Below, piece by piece: positions 15,619 through 22,354 of a stretch of DNA of 40,479 bases. The position numbers and the translations under genes were made by a program. How positions within the stretch are numbered: the first letter of the stretch is position 1; each line of letters begins with the position of its first letter. The DNA is from Candidatus Gottesmanbacteria bacterium RIFCSPLOWO2_01_FULL_43_11b (GTDB taxonomy: Bacteria > Patescibacteriota > Microgenomatia > UBA10105 > UBA927), in NCBI GenBank assembly GCA_001780985.1, contig MFJV01000001.1:259570-300048 (forward strand), read 5' to 3'. The notes under the pieces are model-generated. The model was not told the origin of the DNA, searched no databases, and saw only the letters and a list, made by a program, of their open reading frames with translations.

Positions 15619-15628
15619 ATTGTATCAT
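15619..15628. promoter_or_regulatory. Overlapping divergent -10 boxes
   Basis: TATCAT on plus (15623-15628) and TACAAT on minus (15624-15619) overlap by two bases. They serve the gene at 15635 and the M16 peptidase at 15609. Each gene's -35 region would fall within or beside the other's coding sequence. The -35 boxes are not clear. Confidence 0.45.
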
Positions 15629-15634
15629 AAATTA

Positions 15635-16000
15635 ATGACCCCGGATGACATGCGCCAGCAGATAGAACTTAATGTTGTTGAGCTCATTAAAGAGAAGCTT
15701 TCCGATGGATCGATGACAGAGGATCGGGCACAGGAGATATCTCAGATGGTTTTAGATGTCCTCAAACCAGGCATGAGCTTTGAAGAGCTTTACAAAGTCA
15801 TTCCGAAGCTTGACGATCAGTATAATGAACTTTCACCGATTGTTCTTCCGCTTATTCGTGATTACGAAGAGCGAATTGTAAAAGAAGCCCAAAAAGGAGT
15901 CCAAAATCTCATCCGGCAGGGACAATTCGACGCAGCAGTTACCCTTGCTCAAAAAGCAATAAAGCAAGATGTGAAACTTGAGTACGTAGGCTCTTCCTGA
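15635..16000 (+). CDS. Hypothetical small helical protein
   Basis: I do not recognise this protein. The ATG at 15635 (121 residues) is chosen over one at 15599 because TATCAT ends seven bases before it. The sequence is almost all amphipathic helix (MRQQIELNVVELIKEKLSDG, then FEELYKVIPKLDDQYNEL and DYEERIVKEAQKGVQNLI), acidic at first and more mixed later, with no membrane segment. A homodimeric or adaptor-like bundle is plausible. It precedes the sortase gene by 16 bases but the sortase has its own promoter. Confidence 0.6.
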   Translation: MTPDDMRQQIELNVVELIKEKLSDGSMTEDRAQEISQMVLDVLKPGMSFEELYKVIPKLDDQYNELSPIVLPLIRDYEERIVKEAQKGVQNLIRQGQFDAAVTLAQKAIKQDVKLEYVGSS

Positions 16001-16006
16001 TATACT
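15978..16006 (+). promoter_or_regulatory. Sortase gene promoter
   Basis: TTGAGT (15978-15983), 17 bases, TATACT (16001-16006). The transcription start is expected near 16013, four bases before the ATG at 16017. The -35 box lies inside the preceding gene. Confidence 0.6.
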
Positions 16007-16016
16007 TCCCCGACTT

Positions 16017-16718
16017 ATGCGTACTTCCGGCGTTATTTACGTCTATAGACCTAAACACCGTCACTCGTTGAACCAAAAGTTCGGTCTCGCCCTGCTTGCC
16101 TTAGCTTTAGGTGGCCTGACCGGGCCGATGTTGCCTGCAATTCGGCTTGAGGCTAATTACGCATACAACCAAATATTTTCAAAACCAAAAGAGCAAAGTC
16201 TGCCTAAATCAGTACCTGTACTTTTTGATCCGCTTAAAATTGAAAACGGGAGCATCATTTCGCCGATTAATACAGAATTTAGCCTTATTGTCCCGAAAAT
16301 CGGGATAAATGCCCCTGTTATCCCGGCTGTCAATCCAGCCAACCCAGGAGAGTATCTTGAGGCACTCCAAAAGGGTGTTGCGCACTCTTCAACAAGTTTC
16401 TTTCCGGATCAGAATGGCACGGTATATCTCTTTTCTCACTCAACCAACTATGACTGGTTTGTTAAAGACTTAAATGCCGTCTTCTACCTTATCAAAAACC
16501 TCGAGGAAGGTGACCTCATTGTGCTCTTTTATAAAGGAAACCGATATACCTACCGATTGAGAGAAAAACAGGTAGTTTCAGCAAAATCAGTCTCATATAT
16601 CGCTCCCCAGCAAGGGGGTAAACGCTTAATCCTTCAAACCTGCTGGCCTCCCGGAACAACTACTGAAAGACTTCTTATTTTTGCAGATTTAGTAGAAGAA
16701 TACGGCACTACAATTTGA
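16017..16718 (+). CDS. Sortase transpeptidase
   Basis: The 233-residue protein has an N-terminal membrane anchor (residues about 22-42, FGLALLALALGGLTGPMLPA) and a sortase beta-barrel. The catalytic triad is visible: His141 in FSHSTN, Cys209 in LQTCWPPGT (the TLxTC motif), and Arg218 in TERLL. Sortases cleave LPxTG-type signals and join surface proteins to the wall or to each other. The next gene encodes a protein with an LPAAG tail, the likely substrate. It resembles the short class D/E-like enzymes more than SrtA, but class is not settled by eye. Confidence 0.93.
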   Translation: MRTSGVIYVYRPKHRHSLNQKFGLALLALALGGLTGPMLPAIRLEANYAYNQIFSKPKEQSLPKSVPVLFDPLKIENGSIISPINTEFSLIVPKIGINAPVIPAVNPANPGEYLEALQKGVAHSSTSFFPDQNGTVYLFSHSTNYDWFVKDLNAVFYLIKNLEEGDLIVLFYKGNRYTYRLREKQVVSAKSVSYIAPQQGGKRLILQTCWPPGTTTERLLIFADLVEEYGTTI

Positions 16719-16743
16719 CAAACGACTAACTATTTCGTAATAT
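16715..16743 (+). promoter_or_regulatory. Promoter of the LPAAG surface-protein gene
   Basis: TTGACA (16715-16720), 17 bases, TAATAT (16738-16743). The -35 box overlaps the sortase stop codon (16716-16718). The transcription start is predicted about two bases before the ATG at 16752. Confidence 0.65.
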
Positions 16744-16751
16744 AGCTTACT

Positions 16752-17387
16752 ATGAAGAAAAACATCGTTCTGTCTATTCCATTGTTAGTTGCAAGTTCTC
16801 TGTTGTTTGTTCGCGCAGCGCTCGCCCAAAACTGTGTTTCAGAATATGGCGGAACAATCTCTTGTCCTCCGGCAGATCTCACCATTAATAAAGAAGTCAA
16901 AAATCCATCAAGTGGGCTTTTCGTTGAAAATCTCGCCTCAACGGATGCAACCTACTCTCCGGGTAGCGAAGTTCTTTTTAAGTTGACTATAAAAAACACT
17001 AGTGGTGAAACATTCAATCCCGTAACCGTTAAAGATGTCTTCCCACAATACATGAGTTTTGCAGGAGGTCCCGGAAACTATGATAAAGACAGCCGAACTC
17101 TCACATTTACAACAGAAAACCTCGTTGCCGGTGAATCTCGAACATTTGAAATTTTAGGAAAAATTGATAGCACCATTCCTTCTAATATTTCGTGTCTTAC
17201 TAATTTAGGAAAAGTATCAGCACCCGCCCGACCAAACGGCGATGATGATACAGCGCAGTTTTGTATACAAGGGCAAGTTTTAGGCGTAACCACTCTTCCA
17301 GCTGCAGGATTTAATGACGCTCTCCTCCTCCTGCCGTTTGCCGCAATGGGCTTAGGCGGTATTGTGCTTTTGAGAAAACGAGTGTAA
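16752..17387 (+). CDS. Sortase-anchored surface protein with DUF11 domain
   Basis: The 211-residue protein has all parts of a sortase substrate. A signal peptide (KKNI, then LLVASSLLFV) ends near ALA-Q at residue 26. A DUF11/conserved-repeat domain at about 64-150 has SPGSEVLFKLTIKNTSGETF and VKDVFPQYM. The C-terminus holds LPAAG at 182-186, a hydrophobic span and the LLRKRV charged tail. Four cysteines (28, 38, 148, 171) could form disulfides. The sorting motif has Ala in place of the Thr of LPxTG. A terminator follows at 17400-17443. Confidence 0.9.
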   Translation: MKKNIVLSIPLLVASSLLFVRAALAQNCVSEYGGTISCPPADLTINKEVKNPSSGLFVENLASTDATYSPGSEVLFKLTIKNTSGETFNPVTVKDVFPQYMSFAGGPGNYDKDSRTLTFTTENLVAGESRTFEILGKIDSTIPSNISCLTNLGKVSAPARPNGDDDTAQFCIQGQVLGVTTLPAAGFNDALLLLPFAAMGLGGIVLLRKRV

Positions 17388-17399
17388 TTAGTTTATTAC

Positions 17400-17443
17400 A
17401 CCACTGCCGGAGACAATAAAGCCGGCAAGGAGCTGGTTTTTTT
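17400..17443 (+). terminator. Rho-independent terminator
   Basis: TGCCGG (17405-17410) pairs with CCGGCA (17422-17427), and outer ACCA (17400-17403) pairs with TGGT (17434-17437). Seven T follow at 17437-17443. It ends the surface-protein transcript and separates it from the structured element at 17449. Confidence 0.75.
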
Positions 17444-17448
17444 ATGTC

Positions 17449-17534
17449 GAGAATGAGGGTGTTTGTCTAATAAATGTTAGAGTTCGTACGGCAGGACGCA
17501 TTCTAACAAAACACAGGTAAACACTCTCGTTTTC
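17449..17534 (+). ncRNA. Candidate structured RNA element in the 5' leader
   Basis: The 86 bases fold into one long hairpin. Bases 17449-17468 pair with 17515-17534 in a continuous 20-pair stem that includes five G-U pairs. After a 6 by 6 internal loop (AATAAA against AAACAC) comes a nine-pair stem (17475-17483 with 17500-17508), one mismatch, three more pairs and an eight-base loop. It begins six bases after a terminator and ends 23 bases before a strong Shine-Dalgarno. I do not recognise it as a known riboswitch. It could also be a miniature inverted-repeat element. Confidence 0.55.
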
Positions 17535-17556
17535 GGCATTAATATAAAGCCGATTG

Positions 17557-17566
17557 AAGGAGGTGA
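17557..17566 (+). promoter_or_regulatory. Full-length Shine-Dalgarno
   Basis: AAGGAGGTGA, seven bases before the ATG at 17574, matches the whole anti-Shine-Dalgarno of 16S rRNA. It is the strongest ribosome site in the window. A small CGGC/GCCG stem (17534-17552) lies just upstream. Confidence 0.9.
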
Positions 17567-17573
17567 ATGAACA

Positions 17574-18203
17574 ATGGCAAAAACAGCAGATAATAGTATT
17601 GGTAGGGGAAATTTTATGAAAATGGGACTTGGTATTTTTAGCTTAGGTCTCATTCCGACAGAATATCGTCCCGGAGCTGATTCCAATCTTCCTTACGCCA
17701 ATGGCAAGTATCAAACATTTCCTCGGCTGGAAGTGACGATAGGCGGAAAGAAAGAACAAGTTGTCCAAGATATAGATCTTGGAACGCTTGGTCCCAATGT
17801 GGACACTGTTTTTGGATTGGATTTTCAAGGGGATATTCCAACCGAAGCACTTGTCGTTTATCAACCAAGCGGAAAGGTAGAAGAAACACGCGTTATTGGT
17901 ATAAAAAGGACTGATGTTGAAACAGCTCAGTTCAACGACGCTCTCGGCGGAGATCGATTTGATGTGTATCAAATGGATAAGTTTGGAGGGAATGCGGCAC
18001 TTGACGCGATGGCCCGTAAGCACGCACAAAATACCGCACGAACGCACCAAAAAGTCGTCTACATAGGAGATCTCGGTGGATTTGAAAAAGCATATGGAGC
18101 TCAGGAAAAAGCTCTTTTGAGCCGGATTATTCGGGCTCAAAGACCAGCAGTTCCGGCAGCGGGAATACCTGAACCAAATTTTGTTAATCCGAGAACATAT
18201 TAA
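17574..18203 (+). CDS. Unknown protein with strong expression signals
   Basis: I do not recognise this 209-residue protein. Residues 11-28 (RGNFMKMGLGIFSLGLIP) form a hydrophobic stretch after a basic start, possibly a weak signal or anchor and faintly like a Tat-type (R-FxK) start, but only one Arg is present. Beyond it the protein is soluble, with LEVTIGGKKEQVVQDIDLG, a GGDRFDVYQMDKFGG stretch and an Ala-rich helical tail with PAVPAAGIPEPNF. No Cys occurs. The perfect ribosome site, structured leader and two downstream hairpins suggest an abundant, separately regulated product. Confidence 0.65.
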   Translation: MAKTADNSIGRGNFMKMGLGIFSLGLIPTEYRPGADSNLPYANGKYQTFPRLEVTIGGKKEQVVQDIDLGTLGPNVDTVFGLDFQGDIPTEALVVYQPSGKVEETRVIGIKRTDVETAQFNDALGGDRFDVYQMDKFGGNAALDAMARKHAQNTARTHQKVVYIGDLGGFEKAYGAQEKALLSRIIRAQRPAVPAAGIPEPNFVNPRTY

Positions 18204-18212
18204 TAGTCTCGG

Positions 18213-18231
18213 ATCGATATATCGATTTTTT
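18213..18231 (+). terminator. Palindrome with T-run, possible terminator
   Basis: ATCGATATATCGAT (18213-18226) is a perfect 14-base palindrome followed directly by a T run to 18231. Stem is AT-rich and loopless, so it is a weak terminator at best; it lies ten bases after the stop codon. Confidence 0.4.
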
Positions 18232-18234
18232 AAA

Positions 18235-18275
18235 GAAAACAGGCTGGAGAAGAATTTTTCTTTCAGCCTGTTTTC
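18235..18275. terminator. Strong hairpin, probable bidirectional terminator
   Basis: GAAAACAGGCTG (18235-18246) pairs perfectly with CAGCCTGTTTTC (18264-18275). The TTTT in the 3' arm and AAAA in the 5' arm let it terminate in either direction. It isolates the 209-residue protein gene from the GT2 gene. Confidence 0.75.
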
Positions 18276-18287
18276 ATAAACAAGATT

Positions 18288-19190
18288 ATGCTACGAAAAC
18301 CTTTAGTGTCAGTCATTATGCCCATTTACAACGGGTCTCGGTTCATGGGAAAAGCTATAGACAGTATTTTAGCTCAAACCTATCATAATTTTGAACTCAT
18401 TGTTGTCGACGACGGTTCAACCGACACAACGCTATCGATTCTTAAAAATTACAAAAAAAACTACCCGAATAAAATTCGCCTTTTCTGTCACTCAAAAAAT
18501 ATCGGTGCCTTTGCAGCGACGAATCTTGGTTTCACGCATGCTAAAGGAGTCTATATCGGACTCATGGACTGCGATGACATAAGTAATCCTTCCCGCCTTG
18601 AAAAAGAAGTAACATTTTTACAAAATCATCCCGATGTCATTCTTGTCGGAACCCAGGCAAAAATTATCGATGACAAAGGGAAAATTACCGGTCAAAAAAT
18701 CTACCCTAATGATCATGAGGAAATTTATAAAGCATTTGCATGGATTAATCCGATTGTCCACCCATCAGCAATGATAAACCGCGCTCTACTACCAAAGAAC
18801 AACTATCTCTATCACACAAACTTCGGCGTCAACAGTGACTACTACAGCTTCTTTGAATGGCTCAATTACGGCAAATTTGCCAACTTACCGGAGTTTCTTC
18901 TATCATACCGAGTTCACGGCGGAAATAGCTCCCTGCAAAACCTAAAACAGAGATTTTATACTATTACTAAAATTCGTCTTGCGGCAGTTAAGCATCTCAA
19001 CTATCGCTTTCCCAGCTCCGCGATACTAAAATTTATTACACAGCATGTTTTAGTGAGTTTACTTCCTGAAAGATTGCTTCTCCCACTCTATTTAACTCTG
19101 CGTGGAATGAGAAAAGTCAAACTCCCAAATATTTTTAAAATTAGCCGAAACATGCGACAATTGAAGCGCTATGCCCTCTCTACGAACTAA
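18288..19190 (+). CDS. GT2 family glycosyltransferase
   Basis: The 300-residue GT-A protein begins PLVSVIMPIYNGSRFMGKAI and has VVDDGSTD at residues 39-46. The metal-binding acidic motif is Asp94 and Asp96 in MDCDD. A conserved FEWLNYG stretch lies in the acceptor half. GT2 enzymes of this form add sugars to lipid carriers or glycans for surface polysaccharides. It overlaps the following membrane gene by 20 bases, so the two are made together and probably share a pathway. Confidence 0.9.
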   Translation: MLRKPLVSVIMPIYNGSRFMGKAIDSILAQTYHNFELIVVDDGSTDTTLSILKNYKKNYPNKIRLFCHSKNIGAFAATNLGFTHAKGVYIGLMDCDDISNPSRLEKEVTFLQNHPDVILVGTQAKIIDDKGKITGQKIYPNDHEEIYKAFAWINPIVHPSAMINRALLPKNNYLYHTNFGVNSDYYSFFEWLNYGKFANLPEFLLSYRVHGGNSSLQNLKQRFYTITKIRLAAVKHLNYRFPSSAILKFITQHVLVSLLPERLLLPLYLTLRGMRKVKLPNIFKISRNMRQLKRYALSTN

Positions 19191-21684
19191 ACTCCGAACA
19201 TATTGGCCAATTTTGTTATTAGCATTCGTTGAATTAATCCTGTTTTCGACGAATTATAAACCGGGCACATGGCTTATTGGTTGGGATAATGCGATTCCGG
19301 AGTTTAATTTCAGCGAAGCGTTTAAACGCAGCATCTTTGGCGTCTGGCAGGAGCATCGAGGTGTAGGTTTATACGACGGCATGAGTCATATTGCAAACCT
19401 CGTTCACACCACGTTTCTCTGGCTCCTCTCTTTCGTTTTACCGGCAAATGTTCTGCGCTATTTTTTCCATTTCCTAATGCACTTCCTTGGAGGCCTTGGG
19501 GTTTACTTCCTCCTTATCAATCGTTCAAAATTCCTCGCATTGACGGGAGCTCTCTTTTACATGCTCAATTTCGCGACTATTCAAATGTTCTATACACCTC
19601 TTGAGGCATTCTCCATCCACTTTGCAGCCCTCCCATGGCTTGCATTTGCTGCTCAAAAAAAATTGCCTTTCTGGTTATTTATAGTCGTACTACTTACCTC
19701 TTCCCAATTTTACGTTCCAACACTTCTTATTCCAACAGGTATTCTACTTGTAATCGTAGCAAGAAAACGTATTTTACCTATCCTAACGGGCTTCATCCTC
19801 CTTAATGCATTCTGGCTTCTCCCCTACCTCTGGGGACTTGCTGATAATGCGCCCATCATCCGCGCGGCCAAAATTAATCAAATGTCGACAGATGAAGTAT
19901 TCCTCCGCAATCAGGCATTCGGAGATTTAAAGAACGTTTTTCTCCTTCGTGGCTTCTCACTTGATTTTGAAGATATCAACGCAGCTGGCTCTTTTGACTA
20001 TCTTATGGCTTCGTGGCGAAATTTTTTGTCTCTTCCGATTGCACAACTACTCGGATTTGCACTTTTGACTATCGCTCTTGTCGGGTTTAGTTGGCCTTAC
20101 GGTCTTCTTTTTATGATTGGGATATTTACACTCGGTAATGATATTCCGATTATTCGGGAAGTGAATTTATGGGTTCGAACGATATTTCCAACCTTCGGGG
20201 AAGCGTTCCGTTTTCCGTTTACAAAATTCAGTTTACTCTTTGCGTTCTCATATTCGATGTTACTTGTAGCAGGACTCCAAAAGCTTAAAAATTCGTTTCT
20301 TACTTTCGCTGCTTGTGTTGCAATTATTGCTCTTTCTTGGCCCGCATTTACTGGAAATTTTCTCTCACAGAATCTTCGAGTTGCCATACCAAGTGACTAT
20401 TTCGCGCTGTTTGAGTTCATGAAAACTCAAGACTCTTCGTCTAGAATCGCGTATTTACCACAACCTTCATACTGGAGCTGGAAATATTATAATTTTGGCT
20501 ACCGGGGTTCGGGTTTTGTCTGGCACGGACTACGACAACCAGTCATGGATCGGGCGTTTGATCCATGGAGTAACTTTAATGAAAATTACTACTGGGAACT
20601 AACAAAAGTGCTCTACAGCAAAGACAACGCAGCGCTTTCGTCAGTTTTTGCAAAGTATGACATTCGGTTTATTCTCTTAGACGAATATTTAGTTTCATTT
20701 AGTCATGACCGGGCTTTATTTACCGACGAAACCAAGGAACTTTTATCCCAAATGCCGAATGTGAGAGAAGCTGCCAAATTCGGTAAACTTACACTTTATG
20801 AAAGAAATGAAAAAGAAAGCATAGATTATGTAACAGTTAAAGATATCCCAACTGTCTCTCCGATCTATGCTTGGACAGACAATGATGTTGCGTATCAGGA
20901 ACTTGGAGATTATATTGCAGCCCCAACCGGCGGCTTCACGTACCAATATCGATCGCTTTTTACGAAACGGTCAGTCGATGAACGAGCGTTTTCTTTAGAC
21001 ACGACTGGTCTTGTCTACGAGAGTGCACTTGATGCAACGAAAGTAATTAAGTGTGGTTTGCTCAAAGATGGCACTGCGCAGGGAAATGCTGTTGATAGTG
21101 GTATTAGATTCACAAGTCTTAATCAACGCGGATGTTTAAGTTTCGGCATTCCCATTCTATCGCATCGAGAGGGATATCTTGTCGAAGTGGAATCAAATCA
21201 TATTTCCGGCCGACCGCTACTTATTTCGTTTATTAATCAAACTGCCAAACACGTCGAGTTAGAAGCGTACCTCTCACCTGGTGTAAACAACTTTATTCTT
21301 CCTCCTTTAGCTTCTGATGGGCTTGGATATACAGTGTATTTAGCAAATGACAGTATCGGCAGATATGAATCCATAAACGATATCAAAAGAATCAGTTTCT
21401 ATAAAATACCCTATCAAGAACTCGTCACCACATCCGATGTGGAATCTTCTCTCACATCGGATGTAAATAAAAAGACTCTTATTTTCAACCAATCCTTCCA
21501 CCCCGGCTGGGTTGCAGTAGCAAATAGCAAGATACTACCACACGTTCTTGTAAACAACTGGGCAAACGGCTGGATTTTACCAAGTAATCAAATAACCAAT
21601 AAGGATGTAACAATTTTCTTCTGGCCACAACTACTCGAATGGCTTGGTTTTCTTTTACTTCCCATAGCATTCCTGCTACTCTAG
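19171..21684 (+). CDS. Large multi-spanning GT-C-like membrane protein
   Basis: The 837-residue protein has an N-terminal membrane half (about residues 10-405) with at least ten helices and an extracytoplasmic C-terminal half with beta-rich character. GWDNAIPEFNF at residues 37-47 places an acidic pair (Asp39) in the first outer loop, as in GT-C enzymes such as the arabinofuranosyltransferase-like (DUF3367) and YfhO-like groups. A last helix ends the protein (LLEWLGFLLLPIAFLLL). The region at residues 754-765 contains a palindromic insert. Cotranslation with GT2 and an HEXXH membrane protein suggests a surface-glycan cluster. Exact family not certain. Confidence 0.75.
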   Translation: MPSLRTKLRTYWPILLLAFVELILFSTNYKPGTWLIGWDNAIPEFNFSEAFKRSIFGVWQEHRGVGLYDGMSHIANLVHTTFLWLLSFVLPANVLRYFFHFLMHFLGGLGVYFLLINRSKFLALTGALFYMLNFATIQMFYTPLEAFSIHFAALPWLAFAAQKKLPFWLFIVVLLTSSQFYVPTLLIPTGILLVIVARKRILPILTGFILLNAFWLLPYLWGLADNAPIIRAAKINQMSTDEVFLRNQAFGDLKNVFLLRGFSLDFEDINAAGSFDYLMASWRNFLSLPIAQLLGFALLTIALVGFSWPYGLLFMIGIFTLGNDIPIIREVNLWVRTIFPTFGEAFRFPFTKFSLLFAFSYSMLLVAGLQKLKNSFLTFAACVAIIALSWPAFTGNFLSQNLRVAIPSDYFALFEFMKTQDSSSRIAYLPQPSYWSWKYYNFGYRGSGFVWHGLRQPVMDRAFDPWSNFNENYYWELTKVLYSKDNAALSSVFAKYDIRFILLDEYLVSFSHDRALFTDETKELLSQMPNVREAAKFGKLTLYERNEKESIDYVTVKDIPTVSPIYAWTDNDVAYQELGDYIAAPTGGFTYQYRSLFTKRSVDERAFSLDTTGLVYESALDATKVIKCGLLKDGTAQGNAVDSGIRFTSLNQRGCLSFGIPILSHREGYLVEVESNHISGRPLLISFINQTAKHVELEAYLSPGVNNFILPPLASDGLGYTVYLANDSIGRYESINDIKRISFYKIPYQELVTTSDVESSLTSDVNKKTLIFNQSFHPGWVAVANSKILPHVLVNNWANGWILPSNQITNKDVTIFFWPQLLEWLGFLLLPIAFLLL
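21430..21464. repeat. Palindromic insert in GT-C-like gene
   Basis: ACATCCGATGT (21430-21440) and ACATCGGATGT (21454-21464) are perfect 11-base inverted arms around a 13-base spacer. It encodes the loop TSDVESSLTSDV, a low-complexity bulge in the extracytoplasmic domain. Confidence 0.7.
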
Positions 21685-21688
21685 AATC

Positions 21689-22354
21689 ATGATTTCTACT
21701 CTTGGAATTCTTGCCGAACTCCTTTTGCTCTTTTTTTTATCTAAAAAACTCATTCAAAATATTTACACGCTGTTTTATCTTGTAATCCGCAATAGACCTG
21801 TTGCCCTCTCTATCGTCACCCTCCTTCTGTTTCCTGGTACAGTTATCCATGAACTCTCGCATTTATTTACTGCAGAAATCTTAGGTGTACGGACGGGAAA
21901 ACTCATTCTGGCTCCCGAGTCAATTCGAGGGAGTGAAATCCAAGCAGGAAGTGTGGCAATTGTCAAAACCGGCCCATTTCGTCGAATTCTTATTGGATTA
22001 GCACCGCTTTTCTGGGGCATGGGAGCGCTCTTTGTTGTATCTTATTTCCAAAATATCCCCTATATTGTTGCTTTTTATCTCATGTTCTCTATTTCCAACT
22101 CCATGTTCCCGTCAGCAATTGATATGAAAGAATCACCAGGTCCTATTCTAGTGGTACTTATCTTTTTTTCCGCAGCGTACATTGCGGGAATCAGGTTAAG
22201 CTTATCCGGACAACCTCTTGAGATCATTACAACTCTTCTCTACTCCTTGGTTCAGAGTCTTGGAATAGTTTTAGCAGTCAATATAGGATTACTGCTAATA
22301 ATACATGTTTTGATTGTTCTATTGGGTTCTTTTCAAAACTTCAAAAAAGGCTGA
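21689..22354 (+). CDS. Membrane metalloprotease-like protein with HEXXH motif
   Basis: The 221-residue protein has an HELSH motif at residues 54-58 within TVIHELSHLFTAEILGVRTG, in a hydrophobic context, followed by several membrane helices (about 97-117, 122-140, 150-170, 196-217). That arrangement recalls M50-type intramembrane zinc peptidases, though the usual second motif (LDG) is not plain; IDMKESP near 142 could take its role. It is four bases after the GT-C gene stop. Its last 36 bases overlap the 3' end of lepA on the other strand. Confidence 0.65.
   Translation: MISTLGILAELLLLFFLSKKLIQNIYTLFYLVIRNRPVALSIVTLLLFPGTVIHELSHLFTAEILGVRTGKLILAPESIRGSEIQAGSVAIVKTGPFRRILIGLAPLFWGMGALFVVSYFQNIPYIVAFYLMFSISNSMFPSAIDMKESPGPILVVLIFFSAAYIAGIRLSLSGQPLEIITTLLYSLVQSLGIVLAVNIGLLLIIHVLIVLLGSFQNFKKG

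Noticed and set aside
17643-18140. 165-codon minus frame
   Set aside because: It is antisense to the 209-residue gene, which has a perfect Shine-Dalgarno.
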